From Polyangiaceae bacterium (GTDB lineage Bacteria > Myxococcota_A > Polyangia > Polyangiales > Polyangiaceae): a stretch of 64,000 nt of DNA. Both the position numbers and the translations under genes were made by a program. Below the pieces are notes generated by a model that worked only from the letters and a program-made list of their open reading frames with translations, made no database searches and was not told the DNA's origin. The stretch spans positions 62,001 to 126,000 of the forward strand of contig JAWKRG010000002.1 of NCBI GenBank assembly GCA_041389725.1. Direction: 5' to 3'. Positions 1 to 8,472 of the stretch are shown here, piece after piece; the stretch's first letter is position 1; the number at the start of each line of letters is the position of its first letter.

Positions 1-1092
1 TTCCGTGGCCGTGCCTCCGGTGCGACGAATCGTCCGGAAAGCGACCGCGTAGGACAAAGGCTGCGCGCTGCCGTTCGCGGGCGCTGTGAACGTAGCCACC
101 CACGGACCACTCGGCGGCGACTTCGGAGCAAGCTTGAGCGCGACCTGAGTCGCGGCCCCACCCGCAGGCGTCACGACTGCGCTCGCAGACGCGGCTTCAT
201 AGTGCGACACAGTGAGACTCAGATTCACGATACCGCCACCAGACGGGACGGCGGAGGGCGTGGCGCTTCGGGCGGGCGCCGGGGGTGCCACGACGTGGAA
301 CCACACGTCCGCGAAGACTGCGTTCGTGCCGCTCTTGCAGCTTCCGGTCACAAACACCTTGGTCTTGTAGTCGCCGGCTGCGGGGCGCCCACTCAAGGCG
401 ACTTCCCCCGTAACCACCAGCCCCGTTGGAAGCCCACTCCCGGTGAACTTCACCATGTAGGGCGGGATGCCTCCCCCGACCAACCAGCTAGCTGTGAGCG
501 AGTTGACCATCTGATCCGGCACGAGATAGATCGTGTTGCCGACCAGTAGCTGCGGGCACGGCTGACAGGTGAGCTGCACCGGCGGCGCGTCGAGCAGGTA
601 CCGCTTGGAATCCCCGTTCGCGTAGTTCTGCATGACTTGCACCTTCGTGTACGGTATCGGATGCTGCGTGATGAACGCGGCGCCGCTGTTGTTGCCGGTC
701 TGGCACCTCCCGGCGAACGCCGCGTTGACGGACGACACACTCGTTGCGTTGCTTGCGCCGGGGAAGACGAAGCCGAAGGTTAGATTGTCGAAGTTGCAGA
801 GATTCGGGTAGCGCTCATAGGGACTCGTCGGATGGTACTGAATACGCAGCGTGTTCATGGACACGTAGACCTTGGCGACCTTATGACAGAACGCACCGGA
901 CTCGTGATGGGAGACGGTTACCTGCGACGCCGTGCCCGTGACGTTTCCGTGGTTGTCGACGTTGACGACGAACGCCGTGGTGGGGATCTGAATCGAGGTC
1001 GTCCCATGTTCGGCGTCGAGATCACTGCCCTTGCTGGATGACGTGAGGAACACGAGACCCGTCGCTGCCGCAATGCCCAGTTTGCTGGTCAT
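1..1092 (-). CDS. Secreted protein with putative Ig-like (He_PIG) segment, 3' end outside window
   Basis: The minus-strand frame from ATG at 1092 stays open to base 1 (364 codons, no stop), so the C-terminus lies beyond the window. The start gives a short hydrophobic N-terminus (residues about 5-16, LGIAAATGLVFL) but no lipobox cysteine, so export is probable rather than certain. Around residues 200-245 the pattern GGIPPYMVKFTGSGLP, then TGLVV, then LSGRPAAGDYKTKVFV fits the putative Ig fold family PF05345, usually found in surface or secreted proteins. Several Cys pairs (for example CQPCP) suggest disulfides. The C-terminal visible part is Pro/Ala/Ser rich and beta-strand-like. No catalytic motif is visible, so the function is unknown. 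It is divergent from the gene at 1444. Confidence 0.7.
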   Translation of the reverse strand, partial: MTSKLGIAAATGLVFLTSSSKGSDLDAEHGTTSIQIPTTAFVVNVDNHGNVTGTASQVTVSHHESGAFCHKVAKVYVSMNTLRIQYHPTSPYERYPNLCNFDNLTFGFVFPGASNATSVSSVNAAFAGRCQTGNNSGAAFITQHPIPYTKVQVMQNYANGDSKRYLLDAPPVQLTCQPCPQLLVGNTIYLVPDQMVNSLTASWLVGGGIPPYMVKFTGSGLPTGLVVTGEVALSGRPAAGDYKTKVFVTGSCKSGTNAVFADVWFHVVAPPAPARSATPSAVPSGGGIVNLSLTVSHYEAASASAVVTPAGGAATQVALKLAPKSPPSGPWVATFTAPANGSAQPLSYAVAFRTIRRTGGTATE

Positions 1093-1443
1093 GACATCCT
1101 CCACTCGGCCCTCCCGTCCGGAACGACCGTCGGGGGGCCGAAGACCCGAAACTCCGGGAAGAACGAGGCAAGTTCCGTTCCCTGCGAGCTTTTGGCTGGA
1201 CCAGTCAAAGCTTTCACGAAAGCGATGCGACGCGCGATCCGCGAGCGCACCCGTTGCGCAACGAAGCGATTGACCGCTGTCAGGGCGCTTGTTCCCGGTG
1301 AGACTGGCCTCTGCTCACCACGTGGCTTTGCACGAGGGTCACATCAGATAGTGGAGGGGCTTCTTGGTAGACGACTTGCCCCTGCGCGCTGAGGGCGCAC
1401 GTCGCCTGGACGTAGTGCGAGTGGCGCGACTACCATCCGTCGC
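1093..1443. other. Intergenic region between divergent genes
   Basis: This 351-bp gap separates the minus-strand secreted protein gene from the plus-strand gene at 1444 and should hold both promoters. I see no convincing gene in it. A short stem-loop is present (GGTGAG at 1297-1302 with CTCACC at 1314-1319). No clear -35/-10 or sigma-54 element can be assigned. Confidence 0.5.
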
Positions 1444-2073
1444 ATGGACGAAGAAGCGCGCTTTCAGTACTTCGCCGATCTGCGTGACCTGTGTGTGGCC
1501 CATCTGGAAGATGGCGAACTCGAACAGGCTAGCGCAGTGGCCAAGCGCATGTACGAAGAGGCTCAGGACTACGACGAGCGAGCGGCAGCCTGTGACTTGG
1601 TTGGCGCCGTCGCGGAGGAGAAGGAGGACTTCGTCGAAGCGATCGAAGCGTATCAGCGCTGGCTGCAGACCGCTCAGGAGATGTGCGCCGAAGCCCCCGA
1701 CGACGCCGGGGTGAAGGTGGAGCTCGCGCAGGCGAACTCGCGCCTGGGGGAGGCGGCGATGGCGGTCGAAGACTGGGAGCTTGCGCTGCGTTCGCTCGGA
1801 CTGGAAGGGTGCGCGGGGATCCTAGAAGGGCTGCATGCCGTCTTTGGCGACGACCCGGAGTTGCTCGAGGACTGGGTCGTCAGTCTTTCCCAAGCCAAAA
1901 CCGCTGCGGCGCAACTGGGGCTCGACGACCTGTCGGCAGATCTCGACGCACGTCGCGCCCGCGTTCAAGAGGCGCTCGACAATGTCCCGTACGACAATGA
2001 GGACGACGAGGACGACGACGACCAGGACGACGACGACCAGGACGACGACGAATTGGACGACGACGAGGACTAG
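1444..2073 (+). CDS. Alpha-helical TPR-like protein with poly-acidic tail
   Basis: This 209-residue protein has helical pairs resembling tetratricopeptide repeats: residues about 15-60 (EDGELEQASAVAKRMYEEA) and 55-110 (EDFVEAIEAYQRWLQTA, then AQANSRLGEAAMAVEDWELAL). The C-terminus (from about residue 185) is almost pure Asp/Glu with Gln interruptions (EDDEDDDDQDDDD), encoded by a GAC-rich simple repeat. There is no signal peptide or TM segment, so it is likely cytosolic. Such acidic tails usually bind basic proteins or cations, but the role here is unknown. The gene stands alone, 158 bp before a methyltransferase gene. ATG at 1444 is the only sensible start, and no strong ribosome site precedes it. 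Confidence 0.75.
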   Translation: MDEEARFQYFADLRDLCVAHLEDGELEQASAVAKRMYEEAQDYDERAAACDLVGAVAEEKEDFVEAIEAYQRWLQTAQEMCAEAPDDAGVKVELAQANSRLGEAAMAVEDWELALRSLGLEGCAGILEGLHAVFGDDPELLEDWVVSLSQAKTAAAQLGLDDLSADLDARRARVQEALDNVPYDNEDDEDDDDQDDDDQDDDELDDDED

Positions 2074-2231
2074 CGTCGACTGTCGAGCAAGCGCAGCTCG
2101 AACCACGACCGTCGACCGGCTGACGCTTGCCGCACCCCCGGCGTGCCAAGGCGCCGACACGTGGTTCCTCCAGTGCCGGAAAACTCCTACGAAATGTGCG
2201 GGCCCAAAGGTTGCACCGGGGCGACGTACTC

Positions 2232-3404
2232 ATGATTCCCGAAGCAACTCAGGTCCCGGACTGCAACCTCTGTGGCTCTCCGAGCAAGGGCATCGTCGTG
2301 GGGAACAAGGGGCGCTTCGGCATGGACGTGCGCAACATTGCCTGCAGCGAGTGCGGCTTGGTGCAGATCAGTCCGCGGCCGGACCACGCTGCGATGATGG
2401 ACTACTACCGCGGCACCTATCGCCAGCACTACGGCGACGTACGCTATCCCGTAGCGGGAGGTGGCACGGCAGGCGCGGGCGAGCCGGGCTACGACGCTGC
2501 GTTGGAGGCCTGGCATCGAAACCAAGCCGCCAACGCCATTGCTCTGGGAGGCACGCAACCGGGCGCCCGCGTGCTCGAGATCGGGTGCCGACACGGTCGC
2601 ACGCTGACGTTGATGCGCGAACAACTTGGCATCGAGGCCCATGGCATCGAACCAGGACCCGAAGAAGCAGAGATGGCGCGCCGGGCCAACGTGCAGTGCA
2701 GCACCTGCACGCTGGAAGAGTACGCAGCCGAGCAGCGGTTCGATCAGATCCAACTGTTCCACGTGCTCGAGCACTTTCACGATCCTCTGGCCCAGTTGAT
2801 CCGGCTTCGAGCGCTGCTTGCGCCCAAGGGCAAGCTCGTGATCGAAGTGCCCAACGTGTACCAACCCTACGGCGCGCTGGAGGAGAACTTCTTCCAGAAC
2901 GTGCACCTGTACTCCTTCAGCCCCAACACCCTCGCGGCGCTCTGCCGTCGTGCAGGCCTACGTCCTCTGCACGTCTTGGATCGCGGCGCCCTCTTCGCGG
3001 TCGCAGCGTCGGATGGCAATCCCGAGAGCGCGTTGCCACGCCCCTGGTCTCGTGAACTGCTACCTAGTCGCGAAGAAGACGCGGCGTGGGTGGCGGAGCG
3101 GCTCGCGACCTACGCGCGCCTCGAGCACGAGCGCATCGCCTTTCGCGTGCAAGGCCCCAGCATCGAGGCGCTCGAGCGCATCACTCAGCTGCTGGCGCGC
3201 CCGGGTTTTCCCAATCACACGGCGGACTGCGTGGCGGAGATGAGCGAGTTCTTCGTGCAGCACGGTTCGCCGCGGGCCGCCGGGGTCATCGCCATGGCGG
3301 CCTCGGTCGGACCCCATCCTCCTGAGCTCAAACACGCGTTCCGAGAGCTGGCCCGGGTCGCGGCGGAGCAAGCGAGCCGCGCCGTGGGAGCGTCACTGGG
3401 CTGA
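2232..3404 (+). CDS. Class I SAM-dependent methyltransferase with N-terminal zinc-binding motif
   Basis: This is a predicted 390-aa enzyme starting at ATG 2232, chosen because the conserved N-terminus begins there; the frame is open further upstream. Residues 11-50 carry two CxxC pairs (CNLCGS and CSECGL), as in the zinc-binding N-domain of the Methyltransf_13 group, whose members often act on sugar nucleotides or small molecules. The SAM motif I is VLEIGCRHGRTL (about residue 115), followed by the acidic loop HGIEPG. Motifs II and III are FDQIQLFHVLEHFHDP and GKLVIEVPNV. The last 130 residues are helical and unassigned. The substrate is unknown. Its 3' end overlaps the convergent GH71/99-like gene by 12 bp. 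Confidence 0.85.
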   Translation: MIPEATQVPDCNLCGSPSKGIVVGNKGRFGMDVRNIACSECGLVQISPRPDHAAMMDYYRGTYRQHYGDVRYPVAGGGTAGAGEPGYDAALEAWHRNQAANAIALGGTQPGARVLEIGCRHGRTLTLMREQLGIEAHGIEPGPEEAEMARRANVQCSTCTLEEYAAEQRFDQIQLFHVLEHFHDPLAQLIRLRALLAPKGKLVIEVPNVYQPYGALEENFFQNVHLYSFSPNTLAALCRRAGLRPLHVLDRGALFAVAASDGNPESALPRPWSRELLPSREEDAAWVAERLATYARLEHERIAFRVQGPSIEALERITQLLARPGFPNHTADCVAEMSEFFVQHGSPRAAGVIAMAASVGPHPPELKHAFRELARVAAEQASRAVGASLG

Positions 3405-4859
3405 AGTCGGCGGCGTCGCGGTAACTGCTATCTCGCCGCGCAGCATGCGAGCGCCATCACCGCCGAGGCGCAGATAGAAGTCCGACGAAAGCGCCGTCCC
3501 GTCTGCGTCCAAGGTGAGGAACGAACCTTCGCTTGGGACGGCGGACGCGGTAGGCGCCAGCTTGAACATCGCAGTGCCCTCGTCCACCTCGTCGAACATC
3601 GCGCCATAGAGGGTGGGCGCGCCAGCGGACACGGCGTTGTAGACCTGACGCCACCAGAACTTGCCGGCGCGTCTCGGGATTTGATTGAGCGGCCCGCCGT
3701 TCAAGTTCTTCCAAGAAAAGCCGGGCCACACCACGGGCATGTAGACCACGCCGTGGGCCTTGGCGTCGGCCAGATCCGGTACGATCTGCTTGTTCTTGAA
3801 GTCGTCCGCACCTGCGTCGTCGGCGAAGCGCCCGACCGCCCACGGACTCAGCACGTCGAAGCCGCGATAGGCAGCGAGCCACGCGCTGTCGGTCTTGGAG
3901 TCGTTGTTCAAGGTGCGCCAGTAGGTCGGCACGCCTCCGATCAAGGTGACTTGCTGCTGGCTCGGCGCCTGGCTTTGAAAATGCTGTTGCAGGCTCGACA
4001 GCTCGGCCGGAGTACCCGGTCGATCCGTGAAGCCGTAGCCCCAAATGGCCAGAACCGGCTTGCCGCCGTGCTTCAAGTAGCGCGAGCTGCTCGTGAGCTT
4101 CAAGGTATCGACTAGGTACGCCCAGTCGTCTTTCAGCGTCTGGGCCAGAGTGCCTGCGTCGGCACCCGAGATGTCGTACATGACGGCGAACACCCTGCCG
4201 TGTTGCTCCGCGCCGGCCATCACGTTCTTCGCGACTTGATCCCGAAGCGACTTGAACGCAGGGTCCTTCAACTCCGACACGAAGCGCTGCAAGAAGACAC
4301 CATCCATGCCTGCCGCTTGCATCCACGCAAAGTGACGCACCACGGTCTGCTGCGTCCACGCGGAGTAAAGCGATGCGGGCTGTCCTCCGATGGTCAGGCT
4401 GGTGGGGAACAGTTCGTTTGGCGTCAGCTCGGACAGATCAGGCCACATTTCGAAGGTGAGATTGGCGGCCGTCGGTGCGTCGTTCTTGAACCAATGCACC
4501 CACCGATTCGGTGGGGCACCATCGCCCTTGCAAGCGAACCAGCCTTGGTAGCCGTAGAGCAGCTTGTTGGTGAGACTGCTCGCATCCACGGGAGCCGCGC
4601 CCGCCGTGCCACCGCTACCAACGGCACCGCCGCTACTGGAACCACTGGCGCCGCCGCTGCTGGCACCGCCGCTACTGGCACCGCCGCTGCTGCTTCCACC
4701 GGTGCTGCCCGCCGTGCCTCCACTGCCATTCCCGCCGACGCTTCCCCCAGCGCCCGCCGCGGCCGCCGCGCCACCGTTTCCACCGCCGGCAACTCCAGTC
4801 CCGTCGTCGCCCGCGCTACAGCTCAGAAGCAGGATTGCCGCCAAAAGTGCCCACCGCAT
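3393..4859 (-). CDS. Lipoprotein of the GH71/GH99-like glycoside hydrolase group
   Basis: This 488-aa protein starts at ATG 4859, where a lipoprotein signal begins (MRWALLAAILLLSC, Cys14), so it is probably membrane anchored. Residues 20-90 are a Gly/Ser/Ala linker with repeated GGASSGGASSGG. The body begins at LLYGYQGWFACKG and resembles the glycoside hydrolase 71/99-like fold: WVHWFKN, then AGMDGVFLQRFV, VFAVMYDISGAD, KPVLAIWGYGF and MFDEVDEGTAMF. In GH99 the acid residues lie on such strands, so the DEVDEG stretch is a candidate active-site loop. It probably acts on an external polysaccharide; the substrate is not predictable. It is divergent from the gene at 4949 with an 89-bp gap. Confidence 0.8.
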   Translation of the reverse strand: MRWALLAAILLLSCSAGDDGTGVAGGGNGGAAAAAGAGGSVGGNGSGGTAGSTGGSSSGGASSGGASSGGASGSSSGGAVGSGGTAGAAPVDASSLTNKLLYGYQGWFACKGDGAPPNRWVHWFKNDAPTAANLTFEMWPDLSELTPNELFPTSLTIGGQPASLYSAWTQQTVVRHFAWMQAAGMDGVFLQRFVSELKDPAFKSLRDQVAKNVMAGAEQHGRVFAVMYDISGADAGTLAQTLKDDWAYLVDTLKLTSSSRYLKHGGKPVLAIWGYGFTDRPGTPAELSSLQQHFQSQAPSQQQVTLIGGVPTYWRTLNNDSKTDSAWLAAYRGFDVLSPWAVGRFADDAGADDFKNKQIVPDLADAKAHGVVYMPVVWPGFSWKNLNGGPLNQIPRRAGKFWWRQVYNAVSAGAPTLYGAMFDEVDEGTAMFKLAPTASAVPSEGSFLTLDADGTALSSDFYLRLGGDGARMLRGEIAVTATPPTSAQ

Positions 4860-4948
4860 GCCGAGAGCCTGCCCCGCGGAAGAGGGCCTGTCGATGGCTG
4901 ACGACGATTTCGTGATCAAAGCCCGGCCCCGGGATCACTCCCTGCCAA

Positions 4949-5605
4949 ATGGCACGAATCACTACGAGTTTGACCTGGCTTCCTTTCGTCTTGTTCGCCG
5001 TTGGCTGCGGAGGAAGCGCGGAGAAGGACGGTCTCTACGGGGCCAATGCAGGCAACGGCGGCACGGCCGGCGGAAGCGCCGGGGCAGAGGCGGCGGGTGG
5101 GGCGGACAGCACTGCTGGCGCAGCGGGTGGCAGCGTCGGCGGAAGCGCGGGCGTTGGCGTGGGTGGATCTGCTGGCGGCGACATCGGTAGCGGTGGGACG
5201 GCCAGCGGAGGCGCTAGTAGTGGAGGCGCGAGCAGTGGAGGCGCGAGCAGTGGAGGCGCCAGTAGTGGAGGCACTGGGGGCAGCACGCAGACTTGTTTCT
5301 TCGACAGTGACTGCAATACGGGGCTCTGCAATCAGAAGACGGACGTGTGCATCGTGCCTCAGGCCGACGGCGCGCCTTGCGGTCGCGACAAGGAGTGCAA
5401 GAGCGCCATCTGCAACTGGAAGCTCGACCAATGCTCGGCGCCGGCTGCGGATGGGACCGCCTGCGCTCGTGACCAGGAATGCAAGAGCGCCATCTGCAAC
5501 TGGAAGCTCAATCAGTGCGCCAAGGCAGGGCCGCCGGGCAGTCCTTGCGCTCGCAACAGCGAATGCGCCAGCGGAAAGTGCGCCTACGACTTCCACTGCC
5601 AATAG
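4949..5605 (+). CDS. Cys-rich repeat lipoprotein (Dickkopf N-like repeats)
   Basis: This 218-aa lipoprotein has its lipobox in FVLFAVGC (Cys20). A Gly/Ala/Ser linker fills residues 25-110, ending in four or five SSGGA repeats encoded by near-identical 15-bp units. The C-terminal 100 residues hold three related cysteine modules of about 27 residues: CFFDSDCNTGLC, then CGRDKECKSAICNW, CARDQECKSAICNW and CARNSECASGKC. Two modules are almost identical, which points to recent internal duplication. This small disulfide pattern resembles Dickkopf N-terminal repeats common in myxobacterial surface proteins. A binding or surface role is likely; no enzyme motif is present. Confidence 0.8.
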   Translation: MARITTSLTWLPFVLFAVGCGGSAEKDGLYGANAGNGGTAGGSAGAEAAGGADSTAGAAGGSVGGSAGVGVGGSAGGDIGSGGTASGGASSGGASSGGASSGGASSGGTGGSTQTCFFDSDCNTGLCNQKTDVCIVPQADGAPCGRDKECKSAICNWKLDQCSAPAADGTACARDQECKSAICNWKLNQCAKAGPPGSPCARNSECASGKCAYDFHCQ

Positions 5606-5682
5606 CCGGACCCGCACGGCTCGGTATGGTCAGGCACGCGAGTACCTAGGCTCCGAGTGCGCGGCGATCTACGCTGCACCCG

Positions 5683-6609
5683 GTGGAGCGGCGAGGACTG
5701 CTGGGGGCTGGAATTTGCGCGATCGTCTTCGCGGCCACCAGCAGCGCCTTTGCGAACGACTACCAAGTCCCCTCGGGCTGCCCGTCACGTGCGGAGTTCG
5801 AGCGCAAGCTCGACGAGCGCGTGCAGTCGGCCCCGTCTCGCGCCTATCGCACTCAGGTGAACGTCGAGGTGAAAGACGACGAGTTGACGGGCAGTGTGCG
5901 GATCAGCAGCGGCAGCGAACTCACGGTGCGCACCTTGAGCGCGAGCTCCTGCAGCGAACTGATCGACGCTTTGGCCCTGAGCGCGGCGCTCGCAATCGAT
6001 GAGCTGGAAGAAGCAGCGGCGGCGCCGCCCAAACCCTCACCCGCCGCACCGCCTGAACCCGCGCCCACTGCGCCACCCGAGCCGAGCTTCACATCTAGGT
6101 TGGAGTTCGGAGCCGGGCTCGCGCTGCCCTATCGCACCGCGACGAGTGAGAGCGGCTCCCTTGGCGTTGGCGCGCTATTCACGGTCGCAGTTCGCGGCAC
6201 GGGACTCGCTCCGTCGGGCGCCCTTCACCTGGAACGCCACGGCGGCCGCGCCCAGGGCACGACCGGCTCCGCCGATCTGACTTGGTTCGGGGCCGCTCTA
6301 GATCTGTGCCCAGTGCGATTCGGGGATCCTTGGTTCGTCGCTCCCTGCATGACGGCGGAGCTCGCATCGCTGACCGCCGAGGCGCGCGGCGTTAAATTTC
6401 CGCGCGACCCCGCGCGCCTGGTTTTTGCCAGCGGTGCTGGCGGCCGTGGGGGCCTTCGCCCGCTTCCCTGGCTCGAGCTGGCCGCTGAAGCATTCGTGCT
6501 GGGTTCGATCTCGCGCCCGAGCTTCACCTTCGACAACGGAGAGACCGTGTTCGAGGTCCCCGCAGTCGCAGGTCGGCTCGGTTTCGCGGTCGTCGCATTC
6601 CTGCCGTGA
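5683..6609 (+). CDS. Secreted barrel-like protein, first gene of sigma-factor triad copy 1
   Basis: This 308-aa protein starts at GTG 5683 with a signal peptide (LLGAGICAIVFAATSSAFA). Residues 28-105 form a domain with a conserved Cys pair (SGCPSRAEFERKL and SASSCSELIDALALSAALAID). A Pro-rich linker (APPEPAPTAPPEP) follows. The C-terminal half is rich in alternating hydrophobic strands with Gly and ends VVAFLP, as in an outer-membrane or periplasmic beta structure. The same architecture and Cys spacing occur in the protein at 15970-17163, and each is followed by an ECF sigma gene and a one-TM protein. It may be the sensor or surface arm of that regulatory unit, which is inference. Confidence 0.75.
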   Translation: MERRGLLGAGICAIVFAATSSAFANDYQVPSGCPSRAEFERKLDERVQSAPSRAYRTQVNVEVKDDELTGSVRISSGSELTVRTLSASSCSELIDALALSAALAIDELEEAAAAPPKPSPAAPPEPAPTAPPEPSFTSRLEFGAGLALPYRTATSESGSLGVGALFTVAVRGTGLAPSGALHLERHGGRAQGTTGSADLTWFGAALDLCPVRFGDPWFVAPCMTAELASLTAEARGVKFPRDPARLVFASGAGGRGGLRPLPWLELAAEAFVLGSISRPSFTFDNGETVFEVPAVAGRLGFAVVAFLP

Positions 6610-6663
6610 AGAAAGCCCCGATTGGCTGATCATTCCGCGGCCGCGGCGACACTCCCTCTCGGT

Positions 6664-7248
6664 ATGCTCAGCGCCGCCCAACCCTGGGCCCCTCCCCCCA
6701 TGCCGCCCCCTCCTTCGCCAGCCCGGCCCGACGCGGCGCGCGCCCGGGCGTTCGTCCAGACCCACGCAGGCTTCGTGAGCCGCGTGCTGTGGAGTGCGGG
6801 CGTGCCGCGGGTAGCGATCGACGACGCAGCGCAGCAAGTGTTCATGGTTGCCTTGGAGCGCCTGGACGAGTTGCGCGATCCGCGCGCGTTCCTCTACACG
6901 GTCGCCACGCGCACCGCCCACGCAACCCGCCGCAGTGAAGCGCGCGTGCCGCTGGGTTCTGATCCCGACGCGGCGGCCGCTCTGTCGGACGATGCGCCCG
7001 CCCCTGACGACTTGCTGAGCCGCAAGCGCGCTCGCGACTTGCTCGACTCCGTCCTGGAGCAGATGCCCGACGGCGTGCGCACCGTGTTCGTGTTGTTCGA
7101 GATCGAAGGGATGACCATGGCAGAAATCGCGACTGCGCTCGAGCTCGCGCCGGGCACCGTCGCGTCGCGGTTGCGGCGCGGTCGCGAGATCTTTCAGACA
7201 GAGGCCAAGCGAGTTCGGGCTCGCACGCAGCGGGGAGACGCACGATGA
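6664..7248 (+). CDS. ECF RNA polymerase sigma factor, triad copy 1
   Basis: This is a sigma-70 family ECF factor of about 194 aa. Region 2 covers roughly residues 20-85 (ARAFVQTHAGFVSRVLW, DDAAQQVFMVALERL, DPRAFLYTVATRTA). Region 4 covers residues 125-180 (VLEQMPDGVRTVFVLFEIEG, MTMAEIATALELAPG, TVASRLRRGREIF). I chose ATG 6664. The frame also opens at TTG 6622, and ATG 6700 is possible, since residues before region 2 are low-complexity Pro/Ala. It directs RNA polymerase to alternative promoters. Its stop overlaps the next gene's ATG (ATGA at 7245), so the one-TM protein downstream is translationally coupled and is the likely partner. Its closest relative in the window is the sigma factor at 15362-15973. 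Confidence 0.9.
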   Translation: MLSAAQPWAPPPMPPPPSPARPDAARARAFVQTHAGFVSRVLWSAGVPRVAIDDAAQQVFMVALERLDELRDPRAFLYTVATRTAHATRRSEARVPLGSDPDAAAALSDDAPAPDDLLSRKRARDLLDSVLEQMPDGVRTVFVLFEIEGMTMAEIATALELAPGTVASRLRRGREIFQTEAKRVRARTQRGDAR

Positions 7249-7922
7249 CGGATCCGGAACGCCTGCTGACGACGAGTGAAGACGCCTTCGAGCGCGCGCT
7301 TCTGCAATCAGCGGTCGAAGACCCAGATGAACGAGAGCGAAGTGCACGCTTGCTCGCGGCACTGGGCCTCGACTTGCCTCCGCCGGGCGGTGCCGATGGC
7401 GGCCCCGATGCGGACCCGGGCCCGGGTTCACCCGCGTCCCCAACCCAGGCGACCGGAAGCAGCTCTGCTGCAACCGCAGCCACCACGAAGATCGGCGCCA
7501 TCGTCGCAGCAGCTGCGCTCGCGGTCGGCGCAGGGGTACTGGCGTGGCCAACGACTTCCGTGACGCCACTGCGTCACGCCAGCCCGCCCCCCTCGTCGCT
7601 TTTCGAAGTGCGTGCGCCAGCGGCCGAGAGTGCAACACCAAGCGTCACAAGCAGCGATCCCGCGCCGGCGCCACCCTCGCCTACCCTGACCGCCGCTCCG
7701 CGACGCAGCGCGCTGCCCGCCTCGAGCTCAGCGCCAGCGATCAAACCGTCGCCGTCAACCCTGTCCGAAGAGGTGCGCGCCCTGGATCAGGCGCGGAACG
7801 CCCTCAAACGCGGCGACCGTGCGGCGGCGCGCGCCGCCTTGGCCGCGTACTTCGCGCGCTTTCCCCAGGGCATCCTCGCGCCCGAGGCGCGAAAGCTGGC
7901 CGGCCAGGTCGACAAAAAGTGA
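7245..7922 (+). CDS. Anti-sigma-like single-TM protein with C-terminal helical repeat, triad copy 1
   Basis: This 225-aa protein overlaps the sigma gene by 4 bp. The N-terminus is a short cytoplasmic segment (DAFERALLQSAVEDPDERERSARLLAALG), followed by a Gly/Pro/Ala linker. A TM helix lies at residues about 83-104 (IGAIVAAAALAVGAGVLAW). A long Pro/Ser/Ala periplasmic linker comes next, then a C-terminal helical hairpin (LDQARNALKRGDRAAARAAL, then YFARFPQGILAPEARKLAG) that looks like a half-TPR/BamD-like unit. The paralogue at 14607-15365 shares the FER.LL start, the TM and the FPQG.L.PEA motif. Gene order and topology suggest it restrains the sigma factor, but no zinc-binding HxxxCxxC motif is present. 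Confidence 0.75.
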   Translation: MTDPERLLTTSEDAFERALLQSAVEDPDERERSARLLAALGLDLPPPGGADGGPDADPGPGSPASPTQATGSSSAATAATTKIGAIVAAAALAVGAGVLAWPTTSVTPLRHASPPPSSLFEVRAPAAESATPSVTSSDPAPAPPSPTLTAAPRRSALPASSSAPAIKPSPSTLSEEVRALDQARNALKRGDRAAARAALAAYFARFPQGILAPEARKLAGQVDKK

Positions 7923-7947
7923 CCCTGGTTGCGAATGGAGCGATCAA

Positions 7948-8472
7948 ATGAGACGCCCAGGATCACTCCTCATCATGGCTTGGACAGTTCGAGTATTGCC
8001 TCTTCTCACAGTCGGCCTGGCAGCACTGCTCGGTTCGGCGTGCAGTAGTGACGACGCGGACCTCGGCGGCAACGGCCGGCAGGATTGCCAGAACTACAAC
8101 TGGCGCGCTGCGACAGATGGCTTCGTGATCTGCCCCGGCGTCCCCGGCTGTGCCTGCGCGGCGGGCGAAGTGTGCTGTGCAGACCAACAGGGACAGACCC
8201 TCGGGAATGCGCGCTGCACCGCGCTCAGCGCCTGCCCTTCTTACGCCTTCACCTGCGACGGCCCCGAGGATTGCCCGAGCGATCAGGTGTGCTGCGTCTA
8301 CGGCAGTCCCACCACGGGAGGTTCCGAGTGCCGCGCCGCAAAGGATTGCTTCTTCTCCAACCAGGAGGCGATCATGTGTCGCAGCGAGTCGGACTGCACG
8401 GGGCTCGATAGCTGTCAGCCGGGAGAACCGGGCTCCTACTTCGAGAATGTCGTGGCTTCCTGCCGCAACTGA
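7948..8472 (+). CDS. Cys-rich lipoprotein after triad copy 1
   Basis: This 174-aa protein starts at ATG 7948; ATG 7975 is also possible. The signal peptide is VLPLLTVGLAALLGSAC, with the lipobox Cys followed by SSDDAD. The mature part has about 16 cysteines in short spacings (CPGVPGCACAAGEVCCADQQ, CDGPEDCPSDQVCCVYG, CRSESDC), consistent with a small disulfide-rich surface domain. Function is unknown. It lies 25 bp after the triad, like the lipoprotein after triad copy 2, though the two lipoproteins are not visibly homologous. Its last 37 bp overlap the 3' end of the convergent gene at 8436. Confidence 0.75.
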   Translation: MRRPGSLLIMAWTVRVLPLLTVGLAALLGSACSSDDADLGGNGRQDCQNYNWRAATDGFVICPGVPGCACAAGEVCCADQQGQTLGNARCTALSACPSYAFTCDGPEDCPSDQVCCVYGSPTTGGSECRAAKDCFFSNQEAIMCRSESDCTGLDSCQPGEPGSYFENVVASCRN

